In this document: positions 44,993-53,198 of the stretch, in pieces
Layout: each line of letters opens with the position of its first letter
How positions within the stretch are numbered: position 1 is the stretch's first letter
Assembly (NCBI RefSeq): GCF_027923765.1
Contig: NZ_AP026709.1
Location: forward strand, 2,413,501 to 2,477,500
DNA: 64,000 bases
Direction: 5' to 3'
From: Pseudodesulfovibrio nedwellii
GTDB taxonomy: Bacteria > Desulfobacterota > Desulfovibrionia > Desulfovibrionales > Desulfovibrionaceae
The notes under the pieces: model-generated
What the model saw: only the letters and a program-made list of their open reading frames with translations
What the model was told of the DNA's origin: nothing
Database searches by the model: none
Program-made: the position numbers and the translations under genes

Positions 44993-45928
44993 ATGACACA
45001 GGGCGACAACAGAATACGTATACTTATCTGTATCGGCGGCGGCCCGGATTCACTATCCAGCCTCAAGTATGCAACACGACTCAGCAATCAAGGATGTGCA
45101 GACATTGATTTGCTCTATGTGCGCCCTCTGGACAGCGGCCTCAAATCCGGTGGAATGGAGATACGCGTCGCCCGTGAAAACATGCTCGACTGGGGGTTGG
45201 AACTGCCCGGCATGACTCACTTGAAAGCAGCTCGTGATCTGCTCATTGAACTTGGTGAAATCGCACCGGATTCCACCCGCGACTGGCATCACCGAGAGCT
45301 TTCCGGAGATGTAGCAGGCGAATATGTCCGCGAATACGAAAACCCATGTGGCGGATCCATATCCCTCCGGCTCCGCACCGCCCCGGATGTGACTACTGCC
45401 GCCATTGACGAAGCACAGCAAAATAAGGCTGACATTATCATAGTGGGAGCATCTCCCGAACCAGTTGAAGGGTTACGAAAACTCCTCTCACCCAAGCCGC
45501 TCGCTCTCAAGATAGCGGCCCATTCACCCATCCCGGTCATAGTTGCCCGGCAGCTTGAACCCGGCCGCGGGCATCTCGTCTGTGTGCAGGACACGGACCG
45601 ATCCCGATCAATGCTCCCAGAAGCCATTCGGTGCGCTCACGCCTGCCAATGCCCAGTTTCCATCATGTCCGTTGCCCCGGACGAGTCAGGTATCAAATCT
45701 GCACAAAAAGCCGTTAACGAAGCCGCCGCACTTTTCAAGAAAAACGGCATCGCGCCACATGAAACACTTGTCGAAGTGGGTGATCCGGTAGAGACCATCA
45801 TCACCATCGGCTATGATTTCTCGCTCATCCTGCTCTCAGAATCGGAAAAGCCCTGGTTTGCCAAAGGATTCAGTGTCTCCCACGAAGTCGCTGCCAGAGC
45901 ACGCAACTCAGTGATGATTTTGAAGTAG
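44993..45928 (+). CDS. universal stress protein, two-domain
   Basis: A 311-residue protein with two UspA-like domains. The first (about 5-175) has an RILICIGGGPDS start and ends with IIIVGASPEPVEGLRKLL, a G-rich nucleotide loop; the second (about 185-311) is more divergent. AAGGAG precedes the ATG at 44993. It is coupled to the SLC13 transporter (10 bp gap), a common arrangement in which the stress protein may modulate the transporter. Confidence 0.82.
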   Translation: MTQGDNRIRILICIGGGPDSLSSLKYATRLSNQGCADIDLLYVRPLDSGLKSGGMEIRVARENMLDWGLELPGMTHLKAARDLLIELGEIAPDSTRDWHHRELSGDVAGEYVREYENPCGGSISLRLRTAPDVTTAAIDEAQQNKADIIIVGASPEPVEGLRKLLSPKPLALKIAAHSPIPVIVARQLEPGRGHLVCVQDTDRSRSMLPEAIRCAHACQCPVSIMSVAPDESGIKSAQKAVNEAAALFKKNGIAPHETLVEVGDPVETIITIGYDFSLILLSESEKPWFAKGFSVSHEVAARARNSVMILK

Positions 45929-45944
45929 GGTGTGCCTCCGGCGG

Positions 45945-46005
45945 CTGGGGGAAGGGGAAAGAGGGCACCCTTTGAAAAGGGCTTCCCTCTTTCCCCTTCC
46001 CCCAG
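45945..46005. repeat. long GC-rich hairpin, probable dispersed intergenic repeat
   Basis: A perfect 21-bp stem (CTGGGGGAAGGGGAAAGAGGG and its complement at 45985-46005), with an inner CCCTT/AAGGG pairing inside the loop region. It starts 16 bp past the usp stop codon and follows GCCTCCGGCGG. From memory, similar elements recur between genes in Desulfovibrio genomes; only one copy is in this window. Confidence 0.8.
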
Positions 46006-46083
46006 ACCCCCAACCCCTTTCTCCCTCCTAAACTTTTTGTTGCCGCTTCGCGGGAAGAAATTTGATGTTAAAACAAAGAAATA

Positions 46084-46107
46084 CCCATGAGTATACACAC
46101 TCATGGG
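46084..46107 (-). terminator. terminator-like hairpin downstream of murI
   Basis: A 9-bp stem (CCCATGAGT and its complement) with a 6-nt loop. On the minus strand it is followed by TATTTCTTTGTTTT, a fair T-run. It lies about 130 bp past the murI stop codon. Confidence 0.6.
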
Positions 46108-46237
46108 CACTATATAAAAATTCTTACCTATACCGTACGCGCTTCACCGAAGACGACATAAAAGAGTCCAGAGAACACTTTTCAAAAGATTCTTTGGCAA
46201 GTCCAGGACAGCGTCCTGGTCTCGCTGAAGGCGACGC

Positions 46238-47077
46238 TTACAAATCCACGAGTTCGACTTCGTTTTCCGTAATCGGTGTCCCCAGAAAACGTGTGCCGGT
46301 TCGAGCGAATCGAGGAGCGTCGTCAGTGGTAAGATACGCGGTAGTGCCACACCCTGAACCGGGACGAATCAATTCGAGAAGGGTCAATTCTTCAAAAACC
46401 GTCTCTGCAGTGGTCGCTGCGGAATCGACAATAACAGTCTCAGGAGGCGTAACCTTCCTGATAGCCGGTGCCAGCAAAGGGAAATGGGTACAACCAAGAA
46501 CTAATGTATCCGGAATGACAGGATCAACTGCGCCGGAAGCCGGATTAAAGACAGGATCGAGATAGCGTGCTGCCACGGCTTCAGGCACATCGCCATCAAT
46601 CCACCCCTCTTCAGCCAAAGCAACAAAAAGTGAACAAGGGTGTCCGACAATACGGGCTGCAGGAGAAATGGAATGGATAGCCCGCTGATAAGCCCCACCG
46701 GCAATGGTGGATTCCGTCGCAACGACAGCTATGGAGCCATTTTTCGTAACGGAACACGCAGCACGGGCTCCCGGTTCCACAACGCCGATGACGGGGACAT
46801 CTGGGTACGCTTCCCGCAAGGCGGACAAAGCCATGGCAGAAGCCGTGTTGCAGGCAACCACAAGAAGTTTGATCCCTCGACTCACCAGCTCCGCACCACA
46901 TTGAACACCATACCGGGTCACGGTCTGGGGTGATTTGGTACCATACGGCAACCGCGCAGTGTCACCAAGATAGATAACATCCTCACACGGCATACGCTGC
47001 CTGAGTGCTTTGAGTACTGTGAGGCCACCTACGCCCGAATCAAACATGCCAATGGGAAGTTCTGCTACGTTTTTCAT
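46238..47077 (-). CDS. murI: glutamate racemase
   Basis: A 279-residue cofactor-free racemase that supplies D-glutamate for peptidoglycan. The two catalytic cysteines are Cys76 (VACNTAS) and Cys196 (GCTHFPLL), and the N-terminal IGMFDSGVGGLT motif is intact. It stands alone, with a start near 47077. Confidence 0.95.
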   Translation of the reverse strand: MKNVAELPIGMFDSGVGGLTVLKALRQRMPCEDVIYLGDTARLPYGTKSPQTVTRYGVQCGAELVSRGIKLLVVACNTASAMALSALREAYPDVPVIGVVEPGARAACSVTKNGSIAVVATESTIAGGAYQRAIHSISPAARIVGHPCSLFVALAEEGWIDGDVPEAVAARYLDPVFNPASGAVDPVIPDTLVLGCTHFPLLAPAIRKVTPPETVIVDSAATTAETVFEELTLLELIRPGSGCGTTAYLTTDDAPRFARTGTRFLGTPITENEVELVDL

Positions 47078-47181
47078 GAATTACGACTCCTTGTACCGAC
47101 AAGTATCTCGGCACCCGTCGAAACCAACACATTTCCATGAAAAAGTCTAAACGAATTGAAGCCCCTTTTTCAACGATCCGG

Positions 47182-48444
47182 CTATACCGCCGCACTGCCG
47201 ACCGTACAATATCCAAGCATTTTCTGTGTCCAGCTTCTGGCCTGTACATACATGAGTTCAGCCTGAAGCGTTTCCAGGTCAAGTCGCTTGAGGCGAGACG
47301 AAATCCCACTCCATTCCCCACGTTCATAACTTGTGGCCAGCCGCAACAGTTCATACACTTCGCCTTCACCCCTCAGGGCCTTAACCACAGATTCCTCCAA
47401 AGGGAGCATTCCAATGATTTCATCCATTGAAATACTGAGCATGGAGTCCAACAGAGAAAACAAGCCGGTCATGAAGAAATTGTCCGGCTCGTATGCAGTA
47501 CTATTGGAATGACGGCAAATCGACTCAAGAAACTTGGCCCTATGCACTGCGAGATATGCCAGTTCACTCGCTTTGGGAGTAGGATTGAGATCGGCCAGCA
47601 AGACACTCCTGAGCCACTGTTTGGCCTGAATCATACCCATCATGTCGAGTGCTCGTTTGGGAGACGAGACTTTTTGACTCAAACCCATTCCTGCGGAATT
47701 GATATACCTAAACAACCGATAGGATAAGCTAGGGTCAGACTGGAGAATCTCCGCCAACCGAGCCGGTTCCAAGTCCATTTTGCACAATTCTGCCAAAAGT
47801 TGGAGCTTGGTCATTTCATTTGTCGTCAACTTCTTGCCGGGAATAATTTCTGGTTTACTAAAAAAAAATCCCTGAAACAGAGAAAATCCCATTCCTTGAA
47901 GCTCATGAAAATTCTCATTATCCTCAACCTTCTCCGCAAGAAGGGTGACGCTTGAAGGGATATTCCGAATAACAACCGCAAGCTTTGCAGGTTCGGCTCC
48001 AAACTCAAGCATATCCACCTTGACGATATCAGCCATATCAATAAACGACTCAAGCTCCGGCTGACCGCAATAGTCATCCACGGCGATCTGATACCCGGCA
48101 CTCTTGAGTTGTTTTACGGCTTGCAGCGTTTCTTTGTTCGGTTTGACGTGCTCAAGTATCTCAATAACACATCGATCCTTGGGCAAGGCAAATCCACCGC
48201 CCTCAATCAGAAGCTGTTCTGAAAAATTAATTAAAATCCGGGCGTCTGGAGGTATGCCTTCGGAAGCCAGGGCCAACCCGTCTACAATGACTGATGAAGT
48301 TGCCTGCTCCTCGTTGGTAATACAGGCAACATTGTCCTCGCACGACCGAAAGAGGAGTTCATACCCCCAAACAGTTTCATCAGCGCGAAATACCGGTTGT
48401 CGGGCAACAAAAACAGTCTCAAAATTAGGAATAGTTACTGACAT
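47182..48444 (-). CDS. EAL-HDOD (YuxH-type) signalling protein
   Basis: A 420-residue protein with an N-terminal EAL domain (about 8-205) and a C-terminal HDOD domain (about 205-400). The EAL motif is ELL in GYELLFR; other signature positions are VIEILEHV, AVDDYCGQ (usually DDFGTG), VKVD and AEKVE. Most metal ligands are kept but loop 6 is altered, so it may bind rather than cleave cyclic di-GMP. It heads a run of three HD/EAL-type genes. Confidence 0.9.
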   Translation of the reverse strand: MSVTIPNFETVFVARQPVFRADETVWGYELLFRSCEDNVACITNEEQATSSVIVDGLALASEGIPPDARILINFSEQLLIEGGGFALPKDRCVIEILEHVKPNKETLQAVKQLKSAGYQIAVDDYCGQPELESFIDMADIVKVDMLEFGAEPAKLAVVIRNIPSSVTLLAEKVEDNENFHELQGMGFSLFQGFFFSKPEIIPGKKLTTNEMTKLQLLAELCKMDLEPARLAEILQSDPSLSYRLFRYINSAGMGLSQKVSSPKRALDMMGMIQAKQWLRSVLLADLNPTPKASELAYLAVHRAKFLESICRHSNSTAYEPDNFFMTGLFSLLDSMLSISMDEIIGMLPLEESVVKALRGEGEVYELLRLATSYERGEWSGISSRLKRLDLETLQAELMYVQARSWTQKMLGYCTVGSAAV

Positions 48445-48517
48445 GTAATCACCATACGTGATTTCATATCAATTTCAATGATAGAATCAAAGAAGGAAGC
48501 CTTGGGAAGTGTCCCCC

Positions 48518-49429
48518 TTAAATGGTGTACGTGGAGATATTGCCCCGTCTGAAACTTGCTAAGAATCCTTCAAGGTCATCCGCATTTTGTGACAACATGC
48601 TCTCCAGATAATTCAGGTTTCGATCAATGGCTTCGCTGTACAGATCTTTGTCAACTTTTCGACGATCACGAAAATACAATTTCATATAGCGATCTACCCG
48701 CATGAACTCCTTGTCCAGTCGGGTTCTGACCACTCCTTCATAAAACGTGTTTGTTTTTGACAGTAAATCCATGGCGGAGTCATAGCCGGGAATTTTGGCT
48801 TCCTGAAATTCCTCGAAAAGCAAAAAAAGCTTTTCAAGGTAATAGCGGTCTGCGATTTGCGCCAACAAATCTGCACTTCCCAAAAAATATCCCATGATAC
48901 GCATATGTTCCGAGGCGAAAGCCACCTTAGACGGAGACATGGCAAGTATGGTGCACCGGATACAATCCGCGATATCATCCATATCATCCTGCGACATGAC
49001 GCCATCAAGATTGCTCCGCATAAACATGATGGACCGTTCTTCATGCCCAACCGTATATTTTGCCCCGGTCCCCAGCGTGTCGTCAGCAACCTGTATTAAT
49101 CCCACATCGTGATACAAGGCAGACAACAGTCCCTTGAGACATTCCTTCTCGGAAAAGACTTCACCATCGGCCAATGCGCCGTAAATAAGTCGGACTGTTG
49201 CCAAAACCACGGCGCACGTATGTTCAAAATTATGATACTTCGTGTTGCTGGCCCTATACCCGGGATACAAACCAAAAAATAATTTTTCTACGTCTTCAAA
49301 GGCTTTCTGAAAAACACTCGCATCATACTTCGAGAAAAATTCACGCAGAATCTCCTCAGCCTCACGGCGGACGCATTCTCCGTCAGCAGGGTCTACAAAA
49401 TCATACAACTTCGGTGTTGGTTCAACCAT
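48518..49429 (-). CDS. HD-domain phosphodiesterase-like protein
   Basis: A 303-residue protein with an HD metal site spread over HNFEHT, SALYHDVGLIQ and GHEERS, a layout like eukaryotic-type cyclic-nucleotide phosphodiesterases. Its substrate is unknown; cyclic dinucleotide or nucleotide signals are likely given the neighbours. It starts 3 bp after the HD-GYP gene's stop codon, so the two are co-transcribed. Confidence 0.82.
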   Translation of the reverse strand: MVEPTPKLYDFVDPADGECVRREAEEILREFFSKYDASVFQKAFEDVEKLFFGLYPGYRASNTKYHNFEHTCAVVLATVRLIYGALADGEVFSEKECLKGLLSALYHDVGLIQVADDTLGTGAKYTVGHEERSIMFMRSNLDGVMSQDDMDDIADCIRCTILAMSPSKVAFASEHMRIMGYFLGSADLLAQIADRYYLEKLFLLFEEFQEAKIPGYDSAMDLLSKTNTFYEGVVRTRLDKEFMRVDRYMKLYFRDRRKVDKDLYSEAIDRNLNYLESMLSQNADDLEGFLASFRRGNISTYTI

Positions 49430-49432
49430 AGG

Positions 49433-50671
49433 TTACACCTTCCAATCTTCTGTCCATTTGTCGCGAATGGCTTTGATAACGTCAAAAATTTCAATAAAAA
49501 TCTCAACCATTTCAGGATCAAAATGAGTGCCCGCATCACTTTCCAAAATCCCCAAACATTTTTCATCAGGGAAGGGGTCTTTGTAGGATCGGGGCGATGC
49601 CAGAGCATCGTACACGTCCGCCACAGCACAGATACGCGCAGCCAAAGGAATGTCCTCACCGTTCCTCACCTCATCCCCCAAAGACAGGCTGTCACTCCAC
49701 ACTGCTGAATACGGGATGCTCGGATACCCTCGCCCTTCATATTTTTCATGGTGACACAGGGCAATTTCCATGGACATCCGATCTAGTTCAGACGTTTGAT
49801 TCTTGAAAAGACGTGCTCCATAAACAGTATGCCATTTCATGGTATCGAATTCTTCATCCGTGAGTTTCGCCGGCTTTTTCAAAATATTATCTGAAATACC
49901 GACCTTACCAACATCATGAAGCATGGCAGCTAGGCGCAAATTATCACGAGCACGTTTGATATCCTTTGCGCTATGATTACGCCGGGCAGCCCATGTGCCA
50001 TAAATTTCTGCAGAGTATGCCCCCACACGCTGAACATGTGCGCCAGTTTCCGAGGGGTCACGTAACTCGGCCATCTGCATCATCCGCAGAATGAGTTCTC
50101 GGTTCATGATACCACGCTCAATGGCCACCGACGCATTATTGCAGAACAGAGGGATGTACGTCTGGGCCTCCGGCGAAAAAGCACCAACCTTACCCATATC
50201 ATTCTTGGCGTTAATAAGTTGCATCACACCCACTAACCGACTTTCCTGAGCGATAAGCGGGATGGTCAGCATGGACGTAGTTCTATACCCGGATTTTTCA
50301 TCAAAAGATTTGTTGAAATTGAATGGGAGAATGGGGTCCAACTCGTAGGCATCATCAATGGAAAGGCTCTGCCGTGTCTTGGCAACGTATCCAACGATGG
50401 AATGTTCACTGATGGGAATACTAAAATTATGGTATAAAGCTGCGTTAGCAGTTTCCTTCTTGAACAAAGTATCATTCTGAACATAACTGAAAATCAGACT
50501 GTCATCTTCAACCAAAAATATGGACCCTGCATCTGCCCCGGAAAGCTGTCGGGATTCATACAGAATCTTATCCAAAATAGTGTCAACATCTTTAAGCTGG
50601 TTGACCTCTTCTGTGGTCTTGAGAATTGCCATCACCGCATCATCGCGGCTGGTAAGTCGTTCGGCAGACAT
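49433..50671 (-). CDS. GAF-HD-GYP cyclic di-GMP phosphodiesterase
   Basis: A 412-residue protein. Residues about 15-190 are a GAF sensor domain; 210-390 are an HD-GYP domain with MLHDVGKVGI, HTVYGA and HHEKYEGRGYP, and the later VADVYDAL motif. All catalytic ligands appear present, so it probably hydrolyses cyclic di-GMP in response to a small ligand. The ATG at 50671 follows AAGGGAG. Confidence 0.93.
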   Translation of the reverse strand: MSAERLTSRDDAVMAILKTTEEVNQLKDVDTILDKILYESRQLSGADAGSIFLVEDDSLIFSYVQNDTLFKKETANAALYHNFSIPISEHSIVGYVAKTRQSLSIDDAYELDPILPFNFNKSFDEKSGYRTTSMLTIPLIAQESRLVGVMQLINAKNDMGKVGAFSPEAQTYIPLFCNNASVAIERGIMNRELILRMMQMAELRDPSETGAHVQRVGAYSAEIYGTWAARRNHSAKDIKRARDNLRLAAMLHDVGKVGISDNILKKPAKLTDEEFDTMKWHTVYGARLFKNQTSELDRMSMEIALCHHEKYEGRGYPSIPYSAVWSDSLSLGDEVRNGEDIPLAARICAVADVYDALASPRSYKDPFPDEKCLGILESDAGTHFDPEMVEIFIEIFDVIKAIRDKWTEDWKV

Positions 50672-50810
50672 ACGCACTCCCTTGTAATGATATACCACTA
50701 TATTGCCTAATCCCTATGGAAAATCAAGGATGCCAGCGAACAAAGAGTGCAACGAAAATTCGAGATAAAATCATCCTGCAAGGATGTCCCGCCATCAGAA
50801 AACAAAAAAA

Positions 50811-50836
50811 GCCCCGCCAGCGTCAGCTGGCAGGGC
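50811..50836 (-). terminator. rho-independent terminator of hcp
   Basis: An 11-bp stem (one mismatch) around GCCCTGCCAGC with a 4-nt loop. On the minus strand TTTTTTTGTTTT follows. Confidence 0.88.
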
Positions 50837-50864
50837 GGAGAGTCATTGAAGCGTATCGCCTCGA

Positions 50865-52472
50865 CTAGCCAAGAAGTTCGGCAAGGTCTTCATCGGGAGT
50901 AGCGATGGGAGCGATGTTGTAGTTTTCGACCAGGTAGTTCAACACGTTGGGAGTGATGAATGCTGGGAGAGTCGGTCCAAGCTTGATGTTCTTGATGCCA
51001 AGGGCCAGCAAGGAGAGCAGGATGGCAACGGCCTTCTGCTCATACCAGGACAGAACCAGAGACAGCGGAAGTTCGTTGATGTCACACTCGAAGGCCTCGG
51101 CCAGAGCCATGGCAATCTTGACAGCAGAATATGCGTCATTGCACTGACCAACGTCGAGCAGACGGGGGATACCACCGATGTCGCCGAGCTGTTTGTCGAA
51201 GAAGCGGAACTTGCCGCAAGCCAGAGTCAGGATAATGGTATCCTTCGGGGCTTTTTCAACAAACTCAGTGTAGTAGTTACGACCAGGCTTGGCACCATCG
51301 CAACCGCCGACGAGGAAGAAGTGACGGATGTCGCCAGCCTTGACGGCGTCGATGACAGTTCCGGCAACAGACATGACAGCGTTACGGGCAAAACCAACCA
51401 TGACGGTACCCTTGTCGGTATCTTCGGGGAAACCAGGCATTGCCAGGGCTTTCTCGATAACCGGGGTAAAATCGTCATTGGAAACATGGACTGCACCGGG
51501 CCAACCGACGAGGCCGGTGGTAAAAATGGCGTCAATATAATTCTTGGGGTCCTGAATACAGTTGGTGGTCATCAGGATAGAACCGGGGAACTCAGCAAAT
51601 TCCTTTTTCTGATTCTGCCATGCGGTTCCATAGTGACCAGCAAAATGAGGGTATTTCTTCAGTTCCGGGTAACCATGACAGGGCAGCATCTCACCATGGG
51701 TATAAATATTAATGCCCTTGCCTTCAGTCTGCTTGAGCAAAACGTCTAGGTCTTTCAGGTCATGACCGGAAACGAGAATAGCCTTGCCTGCGGTTGCACC
51801 GAGCTTGACCTCAGTGGGTTCCGGGTGGCCGTAAGTGGAAGTATTAGCTTCATCAAGCAATTCCATGGCGCGAATGTTCACGCGTCCACATTCCAGACCG
51901 GCTTCAACACACTGTTCTAAAGTCAAATCCGTAGACAAGGTTGCAGCGAGCAAACCTTGGAAATTGGCATACAGTTCGTTGTCTTCATAGCCCAAAATGG
52001 CGGCATGATCGATGTAAGCAGCCACACCCTTGAGACCGTAGGTCAAAGTCTGCTTGAGAGACTTAAGATCTTCGTTGGTTTCGGGATCGTTCTCGACGCC
52101 ATGCTCCTTACCCTGGGCAACCATGCCCGGAATATCGAGAGCAGGGGTATAAACGGCAGGACCGTCGAATTCAACACCGGGAGCCTTGGTCTTCAAAGCT
52201 TCGCGCATGCTGACACATTCATTAATGAGTTTGACGAAACGAGCGTCGTCAAAGTTGACATTGGTCAAGGTAGAAAACACGGCTTCAGCGGTGAAGCGAT
52301 CGACGGCGGCATCTTCAGTTCCTGCCTCACGGGCAGCAATCGCCACCTGAGAAAGTCCTTTGGTCAGATAAAGAAGAAGGTCCTGCAAGGATGCAGTATT
52401 GTCGGTCTTTCCACAAACGCCGATTTTGGTGCAGCCGCCTTTGGCAGCCTGTTCACACTGATAACAAAACAT
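50865..52472 (-). CDS. hcp: hybrid cluster protein (hydroxylamine reductase)
   Basis: A 535-residue iron-sulfur protein. The N-terminal cluster has Cys3, 6, 14 and 20, the spacing of the strict-anaerobe class. The ligands of the 4Fe-2O-2S hybrid cluster follow in SGHDLKD, YTHGEMLP, TTNC, GGCDG and DVGQCND segments. It reduces hydroxylamine in vitro and is thought to act on NO and nitrosative stress. The start at 52472 follows AAGGAG. An HcpR-like site lies 76 bp upstream. It stands alone, without an hcr partner next to it. Confidence 0.96.
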   Translation of the reverse strand: MFCYQCEQAAKGGCTKIGVCGKTDNTASLQDLLLYLTKGLSQVAIAAREAGTEDAAVDRFTAEAVFSTLTNVNFDDARFVKLINECVSMREALKTKAPGVEFDGPAVYTPALDIPGMVAQGKEHGVENDPETNEDLKSLKQTLTYGLKGVAAYIDHAAILGYEDNELYANFQGLLAATLSTDLTLEQCVEAGLECGRVNIRAMELLDEANTSTYGHPEPTEVKLGATAGKAILVSGHDLKDLDVLLKQTEGKGINIYTHGEMLPCHGYPELKKYPHFAGHYGTAWQNQKKEFAEFPGSILMTTNCIQDPKNYIDAIFTTGLVGWPGAVHVSNDDFTPVIEKALAMPGFPEDTDKGTVMVGFARNAVMSVAGTVIDAVKAGDIRHFFLVGGCDGAKPGRNYYTEFVEKAPKDTIILTLACGKFRFFDKQLGDIGGIPRLLDVGQCNDAYSAVKIAMALAEAFECDINELPLSLVLSWYEQKAVAILLSLLALGIKNIKLGPTLPAFITPNVLNYLVENYNIAPIATPDEDLAELLG

Positions 52473-52547
52473 GGTTTCACTCCTTGATGTTTCGGTAATT
52501 TGTTCGTTCTGTGATTCGAGGTTTAAGCGAAACCGGATTGCGAAAGT

Positions 52548-52561
52548 ATGACTTGAGTCAA
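52548..52561 (-). promoter_or_regulatory. HcpR-type operator upstream of hcp
   Basis: The minus strand reads TTGAC-TCAA-GTCAT, one base from the TTGAC-N4-GTCAA palindrome I recall for HcpR, the Crp/Fnr-type regulator of hcp in this group. Its centre is about 82 bp upstream of the start codon. Confidence 0.62.
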
Positions 52562-52669
52562 AAAACGGATAAAAAGTCATAAACTTTGTCATCGAGTGTG
52601 CGAAGTCATGTTTCCATGATGAACGAGGAGTGTTAGGAGAAAGCATCGCTAACCATCACGGAGCATGCC

Positions 52670-53056
52670 ATGAAAAAAAGTTTTTTGAGTATTATTTTTG
52701 TTCTTTTGCTGGTTCTTCCCGCACAGGCGCAAGACGCCAACCGGCAAAAATGTTTGGAGTCGACCGTACAATTCTATAACTGCCTGAAAGGTGGAACCGA
52801 ATTACAGCGCAACCTTGCCACTACATATCTGCTCGGAGCCATACAAACCCTTGGAGCACTCGATCTGATTGAGATCCCAAAAAACAAGAATATGGCTCAC
52901 TTCCGCTTTGAATACCTCGACTTCGTTGAGCTGAACGCACGTATTCACGACGAACGTCCAGGACATGGAATGGTCATGTATCTCCTCCAAACCTATGGCA
53001 AAGAAACAAATTCTGAAGGTATGAAATACGTTAAATCACTTGATCTAATCCGATAA
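52670..53056 (+). CDS. small exported protein of unknown function
   Basis: A 128-residue protein with a clear signal peptide (residues 1-20, ending AQA). The mature part is helical with two cysteines ([11 protein letters not shown]) that may form a disulfide. It is divergent from hcp, with about 200 bp between start codons, and may share that control region. I recognise no family; the size recalls Rap1a-type periplasmic proteins but not convincingly. Confidence 0.72.
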   Translation: MKKSFLSIIFVLLLVLPAQAQDANRQKCLESTVQFYNCLKGGTELQRNLATTYLLGAIQTLGALDLIEIPKNKNMAHFRFEYLDFVELNARIHDERPGHGMVMYLLQTYGKETNSEGMKYVKSLDLIR

Positions 53057-53198
53057 CCGAGACGGACTCACAACGGCCCTACAGACAAGAAAAGTCCTCT
53101 GCGCAAGCGATCAAGCAAACCGCCTGACCGCGTTTCACTTTATTATTCCGCACCCTTTTGCTAATAGAAATCAAACAGAAACCAACCCCGGGAATACC

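Larger units (their letters stand above)
45929..46237. other. intergenic region with repeat element, between usp and murI
   Basis: A 309-bp gap between convergent genes. It holds a very stable hairpin repeat (45945-46005), a second terminator (46084-46107) and a short CCAGGAC-AGC-GTCCTGG hairpin at 46203-46219. I see no gene. Confidence 0.6.
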
